DNA of 64,000 nt. It comes from Branchiostoma floridae. Lineage: Eukaryota; Chordata; Leptocardii; Amphioxiformes; Branchiostomatidae. The notes under the pieces were generated by a model. It had not been told where the DNA came from, searched no databases, and was given only the letters and a program-made list of their open reading frames with translations. Numbering within the stretch: the stretch's first letter is position 1; every line of letters begins with the position of its first letter. The stretch lies in NCBI RefSeq assembly GCF_000003815.2, contig NC_049988.1:6203192-6267191 (forward strand), in the 5' to 3' direction. The position numbers were made by a program, and so were the translations under genes. Of this stretch, positions 45,365-56,518 are shown piece after piece.

Positions 45365-46312
45365 ATGGTTCCTACACTGGATTTGTGAATAACCGTGTTT
45401 TACAATCTTATGTTAGCCTCTGTAACGTAGTAAACTTTCCAAACTTTGAATTTATAGTTCCTGTTTGTGCTTTGCTCACCCGTGTTACGCGCTTCGGTTT
45501 CTTCTCCGGCCCATTTCAAACACTTAGCTAGTTAGTCCTTACCGGCAGTTTTCTGCATTTAGCGCTGTTGTTCCTTCTTCTATGCGTTAGAAATTTGCTG
45601 TCCTACCTATTTTGAACCTACTAAATTCTTGATTTTGGGTAGGACAGACGCATATTTTGCATTGTAAATTTCATGGTTCCTGGGTAGCGTGGATTGCCAA
45701 TTTGGGTCCAAAATTTTGTTCTTGATTCCCACCGACTGCTTTGCTTTAGTCGTGCGTAGTTTCTTCCCGGCATATTCAAATCTTAGTTAGGCTTAGTGTG
45801 CAAAACCTTTGCTTTGTGTACATTTGGTTTTGAAATTTTTGGCTTGGCCGGACAAACTCTGCTAATTAATTGCTCATAGTGACCATTTGGCACCGTCTAC
45901 ACTAAATTTGCATAGACGCCATTGTCATTCACGCATATTGTTATCACCCCAGCGCGCACTGCCATGCCATGTCTTTTGTTCTTATTCCTGTCTTTTGTTC
46001 TCATCTGCTGTGAAATGCCCTATCTTTTGTGATTCTGCCCTGGCCAGGTGACAATTTCCCAACCTGTGAAATAGCTGTTTTTGTTCATTTGGTGAGAATC
46101 GGGAAAGATTTGCCAACTGTGTTGTTTTTGCAGTGGTCCAGAATTTGCATTCAAATTTGCGAGGTTGGACCCTATTGTCCCTTTCCAAAATCTGTTGGTT
46201 TAGGCACCTTTTGAATTTTTCTGTTGTTTTTCTCCCAAAGTCCACCGAAAAGTGTTACTCAGTTTGGCAAACGTTGGGTCTCCGATTTCTATTTTGGCAC
46301 ATTTTTCCAATC

Positions 46313-47548
46313 ATGGCCGACAATACGCTACCTTACGACCCAACTGGCGGAAATGAAGTTACTTTCCCCAAATTGGCTCGCTCCCGGCAGACTTCCACCC
46401 CCTCCAACCCTGCTTTTAACAGCTCGAATCCCTTCCGTGCCCTCTCTACCCCTCCCCCTATTCCCCCTAGGCTTTCTGATTCCACACCCCGCTCTGTACA
46501 CCCCACCCACACACCCCGTCCTACGCGACCCATTCCCACCCCCAGCCTAGTGGCCTCGCCAGCCCCAGACTTTCACGCGCTGCCCTCTGATCACGCACCT
46601 GCCCTGAGCACTATGCCCACTCCCCCAGCGCGTAAGATTCCAGAACTGCGACTCAGCTTCGACGGCTCGGGCAAGACGACTTGGGAAGAATTTGAGATGC
46701 AATTTTGCAATGAACGTGACTTTTTGGCCTGGGGAGAAGTCACTTGCCGTGCTGTCCTGCTGAAGCATTTGTCGGGAAGTGCCCTCCAGACATTCGTCTG
46801 TGCGCCCGCGTGTATCCGCGACGGATCGTCCGATGAGGTCTTGATGTATTTGAGAGATATGTTTATGCGTCCGCAGGACCCTATGCACTACCGCGGAGAT
46901 ATTCAGAGCTTGCGGCGACGGCCCAATGAAACCCCGCAGGCGTTCGAGCTGCGGGTGCGCCAAGTAGTTGCTCTGGCCTACCCCCGGGCAGACCAGGTGA
47001 TGCGCGAGGAGTTAGGCATCCAAATTTTCTTAGACAAGATAAGCCTGGACAACCCCATCCTCGGAAAGGAAGTGGGCAAATCTCGGCCGTCAACGCTGCA
47101 TGACGCCCGCGACCAACTACAATTTTTGGAGGACCTAGAGAAGACGGTCTACCCCTCCCCGCACGTGCGCCAAACGTCCTCCGCCAGCATGGAAAATGTG
47201 CAGCGGCAGATGGACGCGATGCAGCTTGCCCACCAGCGGGAAGTCGCGGCGCTGCGGGGGCAGATCGACAACCTCCAGGTGCGCACGGAGTCGTACGCGT
47301 CTCAGAGACCGAAGGCTCCACACCAGGATGGTAGTCACGCATATCTGCCCAGAGAGGCTCCGTCAGTGCCGAGAGAGTCCAGGCAGCAGAGTCAGGTGCG
47401 TTGCCGTGGCTGCAATGAGATTGGCCATATCATTAGCCGTTGCCCAAAGGTGCGTTGCTATGGCTGCTATGAAATGGGTCATATGAAAAGTCGCTGCCCG
47501 AATATTGCGTCCGACGCGCGTCAGGGAAACGGCCCCAGACTGGCCTAA
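46313..47548 (+). CDS. Gypsy gag polyprotein
   Basis: 411 codons from ATG 46313 (MADNTLPYDP). A Pro/Ser-rich N-terminal segment (about residues 25-110) precedes the capsid-like part, which has WEEFEMQF and ETPQAFELRVRQ (about 120-280, retrotransposon gag domain). Two CCHC zinc knuckles lie near the end: CRGCNEIGHIISRC and CYGCYEMGHMKSRC (47402-47499), which bind the RNA genome. The start was chosen because the deleted copy B carries the matching MTDKIVPYDP at the same place. The frame is open and intact. Pol overlaps its 3' end in the -1 frame. Confidence 0.92.
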   Translation: MADNTLPYDPTGGNEVTFPKLARSRQTSTPSNPAFNSSNPFRALSTPPPIPPRLSDSTPRSVHPTHTPRPTRPIPTPSLVASPAPDFHALPSDHAPALSTMPTPPARKIPELRLSFDGSGKTTWEEFEMQFCNERDFLAWGEVTCRAVLLKHLSGSALQTFVCAPACIRDGSSDEVLMYLRDMFMRPQDPMHYRGDIQSLRRRPNETPQAFELRVRQVVALAYPRADQVMREELGIQIFLDKISLDNPILGKEVGKSRPSTLHDARDQLQFLEDLEKTVYPSPHVRQTSSASMENVQRQMDAMQLAHQREVAALRGQIDNLQVRTESYASQRPKAPHQDGSHAYLPREAPSVPRESRQQSQVRCRGCNEIGHIISRCPKVRCYGCYEMGHMKSRCPNIASDARQGNGPRLA

Positions 47549-50500
47549 GGGGTCGTCGGCCAGTCTCCAAAACGGTGAAGACCCATGCGACACACGGACT
47601 CACGAATAAAGTTTCCTCGACACACACACAGACAGGTAGTTTCCATTTTAGCGCGTCCGCAAATGGACAGACTGTTAATGTCCTGATCGATTCTGGGGCC
47701 GATGTATCGATCATTAGCAGGGACGCATTTGGGCATTTGTTCGCGTCTAACCCGCCGGCGCTAGCACCGTATTTGGGCCAGCCTCTATTAAGTGTTGCGG
47801 GCGATCGCCTGAAAGTGGCCGGTACAGCGAAGATTGTTTTGGAAATTTCAGACCAGCTGTTTCCGACTGAATTCTTAGTCTGTGAAAACACGGCCACTGG
47901 GCTATTGGTAGGGACAGATTTTCTGACCAAGTTCGACTGTGAGGTTTCGATGCGTCGTCAGACTTTGGCACTACGTGGTTGCGAGGGTGATGTGGTAGTT
48001 CCCATCAAGCGTAAGGCGAGTTATAAGGTGCAGCGTGTTGTGACGTACAAAGCGTGCTATGTGGCAGGGCGGACAGCGCAGCTGGTGCCCGGTACCCTGA
48101 AAAAACGGGACAAGACCACATGTCCACTGCAAGGTATAGTCCAACCTGCACAGTCCCTCGACCAGCTTGGCTTGCTTGGCGAACTTTCCGCCCACTCACC
48201 CTATGAGCGAAACAAAACCCGAGTGTTCCTAGTCAATGAAAGCCCGGAACCAGTGATCATTCCTAAGGGTACTGTCATAGGGACTTTTCATCCCATTGAA
48301 AATGGCATGCCTTCCTGCGGTACGTTGTCTGTGGCGGCAACTACCTCTTTTGACATCGAGTCACAGGCCCCTGTTGCTGACTCGACATTTGACACTCCTT
48401 TGGCAAGGTCACCTGCAGAAGTTCGGGCAGAACTGGAGCCCCTTTTCGATTTAAGCCACATTTCGGACAGGTCACACAAAGAGCAACTGTTAGATCTCCT
48501 CGTGAAGTATGAGGATATCTTTTCACGAAACCAGGAAGACATGGGCATGACCAGTAAAGCTACTCACCAAATCGACACTGGTGACGCCCCTCCCGTTCGG
48601 TTACCGCCCCGCCGCGTTTCTCCCCAGGCGAAGGAGACAATTGGTCAGGAATTGGATAAACTGACCCGATTAGGCTTCATAGAGGGATCGACCTCGCCTT
48701 TGGGAGCCCCTGTTGTGCTTGTCAATAAAANNNNNNNNNNNNNNNNNNNNNNNNNNNNNNNNNNNNNNNNNNNNNNNNNNNNNNNNNNNNNNNNNNNNNN
48801 NNNNNNNNNNNNNNNNNNNNNNNNNNNNNNTTGACTACCGAGGTTTGAACAAGGTCACCAAGAAGTCGTCTTGGCCATTGCCGCGCATAGACGACACTCT
48901 TGATGCGCTGTCAGGCTCCCAGCTGTTCTCCACGTTAGACTTAAGAGCGGCGTATATGCAGGTTCCTCTAGAGGAATCGGCAAGGGAAAAGACCGCATTT
49001 ACAACTCCGTTTGGCTTGTTCCAATACAAACGGCTTCCGTTCGGCCTCTGTTCGGCTCCCTCTACTTTTGCGAGGTTAATGGAGAACGTGTTGCGTGGCC
49101 TACAGCCTCATGTGTGTATGGCATACTTGGATGATAATATCGTTCACTCCGATGACGAAATTGCCAACCACCTTGCGAACCTAGAGGCTGTGTTCCAGCG
49201 CTATCGCGAAGCGAACCTTAAGCTCAATCCCGAGAAGTGCATGTTCCTCGTCACTGAAGTCGAGTTCCTCGGCCACGTCATTTCAGGCACAGGCGTGCGT
49301 ACCGACCCCAAAAAGGTTAGCGCTGCAGCAGAATGGCCTACGCCGCGCACTGTGCGTCAGGTACAACAATTCCTGGGCTTTGCGAACTACTATAGGCGTT
49401 TCATAAAAGATTTCGCCAAAAAGGCCAAGCCGCTAACGTCATTGACGCGCAAAAACACTCGCTTCAAGTGGACAGAGGAATGCGACAATGCTTTCCGCGA
49501 GCTCAAGCAGCACTTAGTGTCGGCACCTATCCTGGCCTATCCTGACTTCTCAAAACCCTTCATTGTTGACACAGATGCGTCTGATATTGGTATTGGAGGA
49601 GTGCTGAGCCAAAAGCAGGACGGTCTTGAGAGGGTAATCGCATATTACAGCCGTTCTCTAACGCCTGTTGAGCAGCGCTACTGCGTGCATAGACGCGAAA
49701 TGCTAGCAGCGGTAGAATTTATCACAAAGCATGAGTGCTACTTGCAAGGCGATGATGAGTTCTTGTTGCGAACAGATCACAGCGCACTACAGTACTTGAT
49801 GAAGATGAAAAACCCATCAAGTCAATACGCGCGCTGGTTATTGCGTTTGGCCACGTACAAGTTCCACATCGAGCACAGACCGGGAGCCAGCCATGGCAAC
49901 GCTGACGGTTTAAGTAGAGGGCCCTGTTCCCAGTGCAAGAAAAGCGACTTGGAGGACAGTGAGCCAGTTAGGGTTTTCGCAGCTCGGCAGGCTGATCCAG
50001 ATGGGCTCAACCCGATCCCTGCCTTGTCTCAAAATGAGATTAGACGAGCCCAGCGTGCTGACCCGACTTTGGCTTGCCTCGTATTGGACATGCAAAGAGG
50101 CACTAAACCCGATAATCTCGGCCTCCAAAGGCTCACTCGGGAACAGCGCACGCTCTATTCTGATTGGCCATGTCTAGAATTCTGGGACGGCGTCCTGTAC
50201 AGAAATTGTGATAGGAAGATGGCCTGGGACCCCAGCTCCAACTGCTGCTCCCAAGGACGCTCGTCCCTCGCGTGCTTAAGATGGTCCATGACGAACCGCT
50301 TGGTGGTCACTTAGGCGTAGAGAAGACCCTTAATAAACTTAGGTCTGCTTTCTACTGGCCCGGCATGCGTCACGACGTGACTGCCCACGTGTCAGGTTGT
50401 GAGACCTGCATACGGACCAAGAGCGGCAGGCGTAAACAGAGAGCCCCCATGCAGCCTAGCGCAGTCGGTTTCCCAAACCACCGAGTCGCCATGGACATAG

Positions 50501-51717
50501 TCGGCCCCCTTCCTAAGTCGCGTGCTGGAAATAAATACATTTTGGTCGCGACAGACTATTTCACGAAGTGGGTTGAGATTTTCCCTATGGAGAATGAAAC
50601 GGCAGAGTCTGTAGCCAAATGTTTCTACAAAGGTTGGATCTGCGTCCACGGTCCTCCACAGTCTCTACACACAGATCAAGGCAGGAATTTCGATTCTGTG
50701 TTGGTGAAGGACCTTTGTCGGCTAATGCAAATTCATAAGACTCGGACGACGCCGTATCATCCCCAGTCAGACGGTCTTGTTGAGCGCTTCAACAGGACAA
50801 TGGGAAATATCTTGCGCGCCTACGTGTCGCCCACCCAGCGCGACTGGGATGAGCACTTGCCCGCGGTCAAGTACGCGTATAATACAAGTTGTCACGCGAC
50901 AACCGGGTTCTCGCCCTACTTCCTGATGCACGGTCGCGAGGCACGTCTTCCCATTCATCTAATGGCGCGCATCCCTACTAACGTCGGTGAGGTTCATGAA
51001 CACGTGGAGGTATTACGGAACCGCCTACCGTCTGTGTTCAAGCTTGTACAGGAGAAGACACAGCAACAGCAATGTAGACAGAAGGAGCTCTATGACAAGA
51101 AAATTCATGGCAAGCCCTATGACATTGGCGACACCGTCTTCATCCTGAACAAACAGGTACCAACGGGGCTTGCGCGGAAATTGGCGCCAAAGACTAAAGG
51201 CCCATTTGAGGTCTTGCGCCGCATTAGCGATCAGGTCTACGAAGTGCGTGGCATGAGAGGGAGGGCACAGCAGAAGGTAGTAATTGTGAGTTTTGAGAAC
51301 ATGATACCCTTCTCTCCCACCCAGGACGACCCGGATTACAATCCGCGGAATGACCGACCCCGTCGGCCTGCCCGCCCTAACCGTAACCGGCGCCGAGAAT
51401 CTTCTCTTTCAGAGGATCCAGTAACGTCTGGGGAGGAATCCCAGGGCACTTGTTCTGCTTCCGTTTCAGGTTCCGACCAGCAGTCTGGTGATGAAGATGA
51501 CCAGGACGAGGCGACCGTCCCGAAGACACTTGTTCCGCCGAGGGAGAGACGACCAGCTGTGAGTCCAGACCAGGACGTCTCCAGTGACAGCGAAGAGGAG
51601 AGGCCTTCGACAAGCCATGCTGCTGACGTCCCGAGACCACGACGACATCGCCGCAGACCGTCGTACCTGGAGGACTTCGCGTTGGACTCCGACTCGGATT
51701 ACATAGATTTAACATAG
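47473..51717 (+). pseudogene. Gypsy pol (protease, RT, RNase H, integrase), frameshifted
   Basis: The frame opens at 47473, overlapping gag by 76 nt in the -1 frame; the first ATG is later. Aspartic protease: VLIDSGADVSII (47677 on) and LLVGTDFL. Reverse transcriptase: STSPLGAPVVLV before the N gap (48731-48830), then DYRGLNKVT, FSTLDLRAAY, YLDD at 49124-49135 and FLGHVIS. RNase H: VDTDASDIGIGGVL and YSRSLTP. A shift of frame occurs between about 50205 and 50220 (consistent with loss of one base), after which integrase continues: His/Cys zinc site with CETCIRTK, then catalytic MDIVGPLP, TDQGRNF and SDGLVERFNRT, and a GPF motif. The C-terminal tail is acidic then Arg-rich. As assembled it cannot make full-length Pol. 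Confidence 0.9.
48731..48830. other. Assembly gap (100 N) in pol
   Basis: Run of N in the early reverse-transcriptase region, between the palm's first strand and DYRGLNK. Confidence 0.99.
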
Positions 51718-52753
51718 TGTGTTATTGTTAAGCTGTGCTGAGCAAAGACAGACCACTTCGTGTCTCGCGGTTTGATGGTGCAAATCTTTCGGCTGGGTGT
51801 GCTGGTGCATGGGTTGTTGTAGATTGTGTGTTGGTTCCTGTTTTACCTGTAAATCACCGTGGCTAGGTCCCCCGGAAGTTAAGGTTAAGGTTATGAAGAT
51901 TTTCTTTAGTACTAAGTACGGATGGAACTCCGGAGCTGAGCTGAGAGGATTGGTAGGTATACACGTTTTCTGTTTTCACGCCGTAGCCAGATAAGCGAGT
52001 TCAAGTCTCCTGCTGGTGTCGTCTGCGTGCTGCGTGTCCATCTCTCGAGGAATTGGATGGGGATTTGAGTATCTAATCTCAAAGGTGATTAGCAGTAAAT
52101 CTCTCCCCATACCAGGTAGTATGTGTTAAGGTTACTTAGGTGTTTATTTCGGGTAATGACGGACAAGTTTAAGTGATTGACCAGGTAGTATACATGGGAT
52201 TCTGCATGCCTTCTCTGCTTCTGGTGTGTCTGGCTGCTTTGTCGTCTGTTATGCACCTGTCACCGCCGTACACGTTGGAATTTTGTCTCTTGCGAAGCAC
52301 ACATGTAAATTTTTGTCTGTATCAGACACAGTGTAATAAAACCAATGTTGCCCCACATGATTATTGCTTATGTATTGCTGATGTATTGCGTATGTATTGC
52401 TTATGTATAGGTATATCTGTATTATGCTGAACCTTTGTATTGTATCGATTATGTGCGGAATGTAAGTGGCCAATGGCTGGTGAGAGCAGTCTGATTGGTC
52501 ACAGAGATTTAGATAATGTTGAATATCTGTACTATGCTGAAATTTTTGTATTGTATGGACCATATGCGGAATGTGAGCGACCAATGGCTGGTGAGAGCAG
52601 TCCGATTGGTCACAGAGAGCTAGATAATGAGATATGACTGATGATTCCAACTTTTGTTGTTTTATATCAACCTGTTGTATTTTTGTTACACCTCCCTTGT
52701 AATGTTATGGTATCTTAACATTTGAGGACAAATGTTCGGTGAGGGGGAGGTAG
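51718..52753 (+). other. Gypsy post-pol non-coding region, with tandem duplication and PPT
   Basis: No env-like frame. A 111-bp unit is repeated at 52430-52635; each copy carries CCAATGGCTGGTGAGAGCAG followed by GATTGGTCACAGAGA, so each has CCAAT and its inverse ATTGG. A perfect hairpin AACATTTG-AGGA-CAAATGTT (52717-52736) precedes the polypurine tract GAGGGGGAGG at 52741-52750. Confidence 0.75.
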
Positions 52754-53262
52754 TGTAACGGCCATGACCTTTGACATATGAGATAATTAGGTAATGACTG
52801 TCTAGACCTTATGAGGAGGAGCTTACATTAGCATATTAGGTAATCCCTGATTGGCTGGATGCCGACAGCATCCAACCAGCTTACCTGTGATGGGCGGAGT
52901 TATACAACCTATTGTCATGCTAGTTAACCTTAGAGATTGTATGAAGAGATTTAGTCAGTCGGTGCCCCAAGGACTCAGGTGAGGTTGTTTAAGTAGGGCT
53001 TCGTCCCTCTGTTGGATTGTGTACTAGTTAGTAAGTTAGACCAACTCTCTCTGTAAATATACTTAGCTCTCTGTATCATTATCCTAGACCTGTAACTGTA
53101 ACTGTAACTTGCTGTAGTCCTAAGTGAAACACATTGTATTATATGTTACTTGAGTTTAGCATAGGTTGAATAAACACGGCTCACAAATAGTAATCGACTG
53201 GTTTGGCTGAGTTCCTGATAAGTTAATATAGGACTTAGATACCAACCACCCCAAACATTTCA
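52754..53262 (+). repeat. 3' LTR of the long gypsy element
   Basis: 509 bp, TGTAACGGCC to CATTTCA. It differs from the 5' LTR by a few substitutions and one extra TAACTG unit near 53095. AATAAA is at about 53169. Confidence 0.93.
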
Positions 53263-53430
53263 GTCTTACAAAAATGTTGTCGTCATCAAAAAACCCACGA
53301 GGTATATCATAACATATGGTGAAAGGTTGAGAAATATTGCATGTAGATGTGTCAGATGAAACCTTAGTCGTGTTATCATCAAAATATTATTACTAGTATA
53401 TAACTGTCATACAGTAGCAAAGTTTAGAAT

Positions 53431-53744
53431 GGGCCGTTCCAAAAAATAAAAATAGAGGGGGGGTTGATTACACCCCAATCTGTATACCCCCTAGGTCCAA
53501 GAGTCCTAGCTTCCAACCCCCTAAGTCCAACGGTCCTAACGCTAAAACCCCCTAAGTCCAAGGGTCCTAACGCCTCCAACCCCCTAAGTCCAAGAGTCCT
53601 AACGCTTCCAACACCCTAAGTCCAAGAGTCCTAACGGTTCAAACCCCCTAAGTCCAAGAGTCCTAGGGATTTCCATCCCCCTAAGTCCAGAGTCCAGTCC
53701 TGTGTAATCAACCCCCCCTCTATTTTTATTTTTTGGAACGGCCC
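53431..53744. mobile_element. MITE with perfect 43-bp TIRs around a minisatellite
   Basis: The first 43 bp (GGGCCGTTCCAAAAAATAAA onward) and the last 43 bp are exact inverted copies. AAT flanks both sides (53428-53430 and 53745-53747), a possible 3-bp TSD as in PIF/Harbinger elements. The interior is about seven imperfect 32-34-bp units of the form CCTAAGTCCAAGAGTCCTAA. No coding sequence. Confidence 0.85.
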
Positions 53745-54043
53745 AATGGGACCAATTTATTTATGTTATTTCATCTTCTTCTTTCGTTTGGGCTGCCGCC
53801 CTCATCGTTTGCGGATTCTGCAGCCTGGTGGTGGGAGGTGACAGCAAGAATTAAACTTCCGCAAACATCGACAGACATTCTGCAATGTTCGCTTTGGCTT
53901 CGTGAATGTTGTGGGTTTCATAATCACAGTCTCTCTCCCCACTTCTGCTTGAAAGTTGAAAATGATTAAGCTGTACACCAGGAATGACCACATCGCCATG
54001 TACATGAATGTTATGTTGATGTGATTCCGTTTCCCCCCTACAG

Positions 54044-54119
54044 ACCCATGAGTTCACCGTGGAGATGACTTGTGAGGGGTGCTCCGGTGCCGTGACAAGG
54101 GTGCTGGGGAAAAAGGAGG
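54044..54119 (+). CDS. ATOX1: ATOX1 copper chaperone, second exon
   Basis: Acceptor CCCCCCTACAG, donor GGAG|GGTGAG with the boundary at 54119; 25 codons plus one base. It encodes THEFTVEMTCEGCSGAVTRV followed by LGKKE: the beta-alpha start of a heavy-metal-associated domain, with the Cu(I)-binding MTCxGC motif. The human exon 2 encodes the same segment and ends in the same phase. ATOX1 carries Cu(I) from the cell entry site to Golgi copper ATPases. The first exon (start codon and one or two codons) and the last exon were not found; gaps at 54497 and 56318 could hide them. Confidence 0.88.
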
Positions 54120-55440
54120 GTGAGGGGGCATCCTAGGTGTTTCTTAATGGAATACCAACTAGAGTGCTGATTGAAGTACTTAGTACCCATTGTACACTAC
54201 TAGTAGTAGACCACCAATTTGGCCGACAGTGCCAGCCACATGATCAAAATGCCAATTATGAAGCTTGATGATATAAAAAGAAAATCAAAACCAACCAAAA
54301 ATCAGCCACCAAGGAGGTGTGCTTTGCCATATGAACCTACTAGTAAGTAAGTAGCCACCTTTGCAAACTTCAAGTGGGCTGGCTGTTCTAAGGGGGTGGA
54401 TTTCAACGTTGTCTAGGTTCTCTGTCTTACCTCAGGAAAGGGAGTTTGCTGTGGAAGGTATACGTAGTTTTGTCCCACCTTCCACGGCAAAGTCAANNNN
54501 NNNNNNNNNNNNNNNNNNNNNNNNNNNNNNNNNNNNNNNNNNNNNNNNNNNNNNNNNNNNNNNNNNNNNNNNNNNNNNNNNNNNNNNNNNNNNNNNGGAT
54601 ATCTAACTGGTTAAATCAGGCCAAAATGCTAACCGTGATGTAACGTTAATCCATAGAATTTACCTGTTGTTAGATTTAGTTAGATTTTATCTATGCAGAG
54701 CCGAACCGTAACATCCATTTCGCGAATAGAGCGAAATTGTCTTTCGATTGCTTTGCGCAGAAACACATAAAAAGGTGTTCGCAATTACTTTACTTTACTT
54801 TTAGAGACACTGCAGTACATTTCAAGATAGGCTAAAATGTCTCTTCCAACTTGAAAATGCACAAATCGCTGCCTCTTCAATTTAGACTGCATATAACGTA
54901 GCATTTCTACACTTCCACCTAAGTTATCAACATCAATGTGTTGGGCAAGGATACAAAGAATATCTTTGCTATTGTGAATACCGTGCCCTTATGTAGATTC
55001 TGGCTGAAAGGTTTTATTGTAAACCGCACCTGACAGGGTGATAAATGAGGAGATAATGTGGATAATGTCCTGCTACAGAACCAAGAGACTTGTGCGAGTA
55101 ATGGCCAGGATTTACAGGAGACGTTTAGCGCTTCCATCTACTGGGGATATGACTTATGATGACAAGTGAATGATGAGTTGCTTTCCACGTGAGGATACAA
55201 ACATGACGTTCGTTATATTGGCGCCGGACTACCACAATGTATCATCTCAGATGGGCATTCAATCAACCTGACCACGGACCAGCCCCTGAATCAATAAACG
55301 TTTCAATTTTATGGGTTTTGCAGATAGATGAATATGAATTACGACCCCTCAACTTAAGCCATAATTTTTACAACACGGTTAACATGGCAATCCGCGTGGA
55401 TAGCACATGTCATATCCTGACTGAATTAATAATTGTGATA
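54120..55440. other. Region downstream of the ATOX1 exon
   Basis: Probably ATOX1 intron. It includes a 100-N gap (54497-54596) and a small inverted pair GGAAGGTATACG / CACCTTCCACGG near 54453-54487 next to the gap. No exon recognised. Confidence 0.35.
54497..54596. other. Assembly gap (100 N)
   Basis: Run of N in the presumed ATOX1 intron. Confidence 0.99.
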
Positions 55441-55800
55441 TCGCGTGGCGCAATCGGCAGTGCGTTGGGGTCAGCCACAATAGGTCCTGAGTTCGAATAC
55501 GGCTGCCATGTCACCGATCTTGTGCCCTTGGGAAAGGCACTTTACACAACTTTCCTCACTTAACTCAAGTGTGTATGATTATCTAGCTACTGCTAGTGGC
55601 AGTGACCGGCCTTTGTGGCAGTGGCAGGTTTTAGGGGCATGTTCGGGCATGACGCACCCGCTAGACACGAGTCAGGGGCAAAAGGAACCCTTTGCATCCT
55701 TGGTCGGAAGTCCTCCTAGAAGACGGAAACCCCAAATGACAAACTTGCATCGGCTGGGGCTGTCATACACTTGCCCCGGTAGGACTTAGTGCGCCAGGGG
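55441..55800 (+). mobile_element. tRNA-derived SINE, copy 2
   Basis: A-box-like TGGCGCAATCGGCAG, B-box-like GAGTTCGAATA, then the same body as 20980-21381: TGCCCTTGGGAAAGGCACTT, GGGGCATGTTCGGGCATGAC and CCTTGGTCGGAAGTCCTCCT. The 3' part after 55720 differs from copy 1. Confidence 0.75.
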
Positions 55801-55861
55801 ACGAGAGGGTGGAGAATGAAGTGCACACCCTTCCTTCACCTTAAAAACCCAAGTGCATAGA

Positions 55862-56080
55862 GTCTGTCTTCTATATCTATCTTCTGTCTTCAGGATATGA
55901 CATTGCTGGCATCCGTTTGTCTCGGAAGACTGGTAGGCAGACAGGGTGGGTTTATAGGCGACCCGTGGTTGGCAATGGTAGGCAGACGGGTCGCCTGTAA
56001 ACCCACCCTGCCTACCATTGTCTTCCGAGATGCCAATAATGTCATATCCTGAAGACAGAAGACAGACATGGAAGACAGAC
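55862..56080. repeat. Near-perfect 220-bp palindrome
   Basis: The left arm GTCTGTCTTC...GGATATGACATT...GGTGGGTTTATAGGCGACCC and the right arm (its complement, GGGTCGCCTGTAAACCCACC...AATGTCATATCC...GAAGACAGAC) match over about 100 bp with few mismatches, with a loop of about 20 nt near 55967-55985. Probably a foldback element. Confidence 0.8.
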
Positions 56081-56317
56081 TATGTACTTTTTACAGGTTC
56101 TTCGTACGGGGCTGTTCACTTATCTCTGGGTAAGCACAATAAGCAGTGGACTTCGGCTTAACTTCCCGTCCTAAGGATTGCAACCCTTTCCAGTAGTGTA
56201 CATGTTGGGTTTGCGGCACAGTTGGGATTCTAACTCAGGACTTACGCTAGGCACATATCTATCTATATGATACACCTTTGCGGAAATCTTTAAACTACAA
56301 CAATGGTGATAAGGCCA

Positions 56318-56518
56318 NNNNNNNNNNNNNNNNNNNNNNNNNNNNNNNNNNNNNNNNNNNNNNNNNNNNNNNNNNNNNNNNNNNNNNNNNNNNNNNNNNN
56401 NNNNNNNNNNNNNNNNNNNNNNNNNNNNNNNNNNNNNNNNNNNNNNNNNNNNNNNNNNNNNNNNNNNNNNNNNNNNNNNNNNNNNNNNNNNNNNNNNNNN
56501 NNNNNNNNNNNNNNNNNN
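56318..56518. other. Assembly gap (201 N)
   Basis: Run of N. Confidence 0.99.

Larger units (their letters stand above)
44863..53262 (+). mobile_element. Long Ty3/gypsy retrotransposon (about 8.4 kb)
   Basis: Order: 5' LTR (44863-45364), candidate PBS TGGTTCCTACACTGG (45366), leader, gag (46313-47548), pol with protease, reverse transcriptase, RNase H and integrase (47473-51717), a 970-bp non-coding segment, purine tract GAGGGGGAGGTAG, 3' LTR (52754-53262). Protease-RT-RNaseH-integrase order and YLDD place it in Ty3/gypsy (Metaviridae). No env and no chromodomain are seen. The LTRs are very similar, indicating recent insertion, but pol is broken by a frameshift and a 100-N gap hides part of RT. 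Confidence 0.93.

Noticed and set aside
46328-47342. Long minus-strand frames opposite gypsy gag
   Set aside because: They are shadows of the GC-rich gag reading frame; no family similarity on that strand.
51718-52690. Envelope gene in the gypsy element
   Set aside because: No long frame, signal peptide or membrane span in this 970-bp region; only short frames across a tandem duplication.
53460-53710. CRISPR-like array (about 32-bp repeats)
   Set aside because: The units are contiguous imperfect repeats without unique spacers, lie inside transposon TIRs, and the genome is animal.
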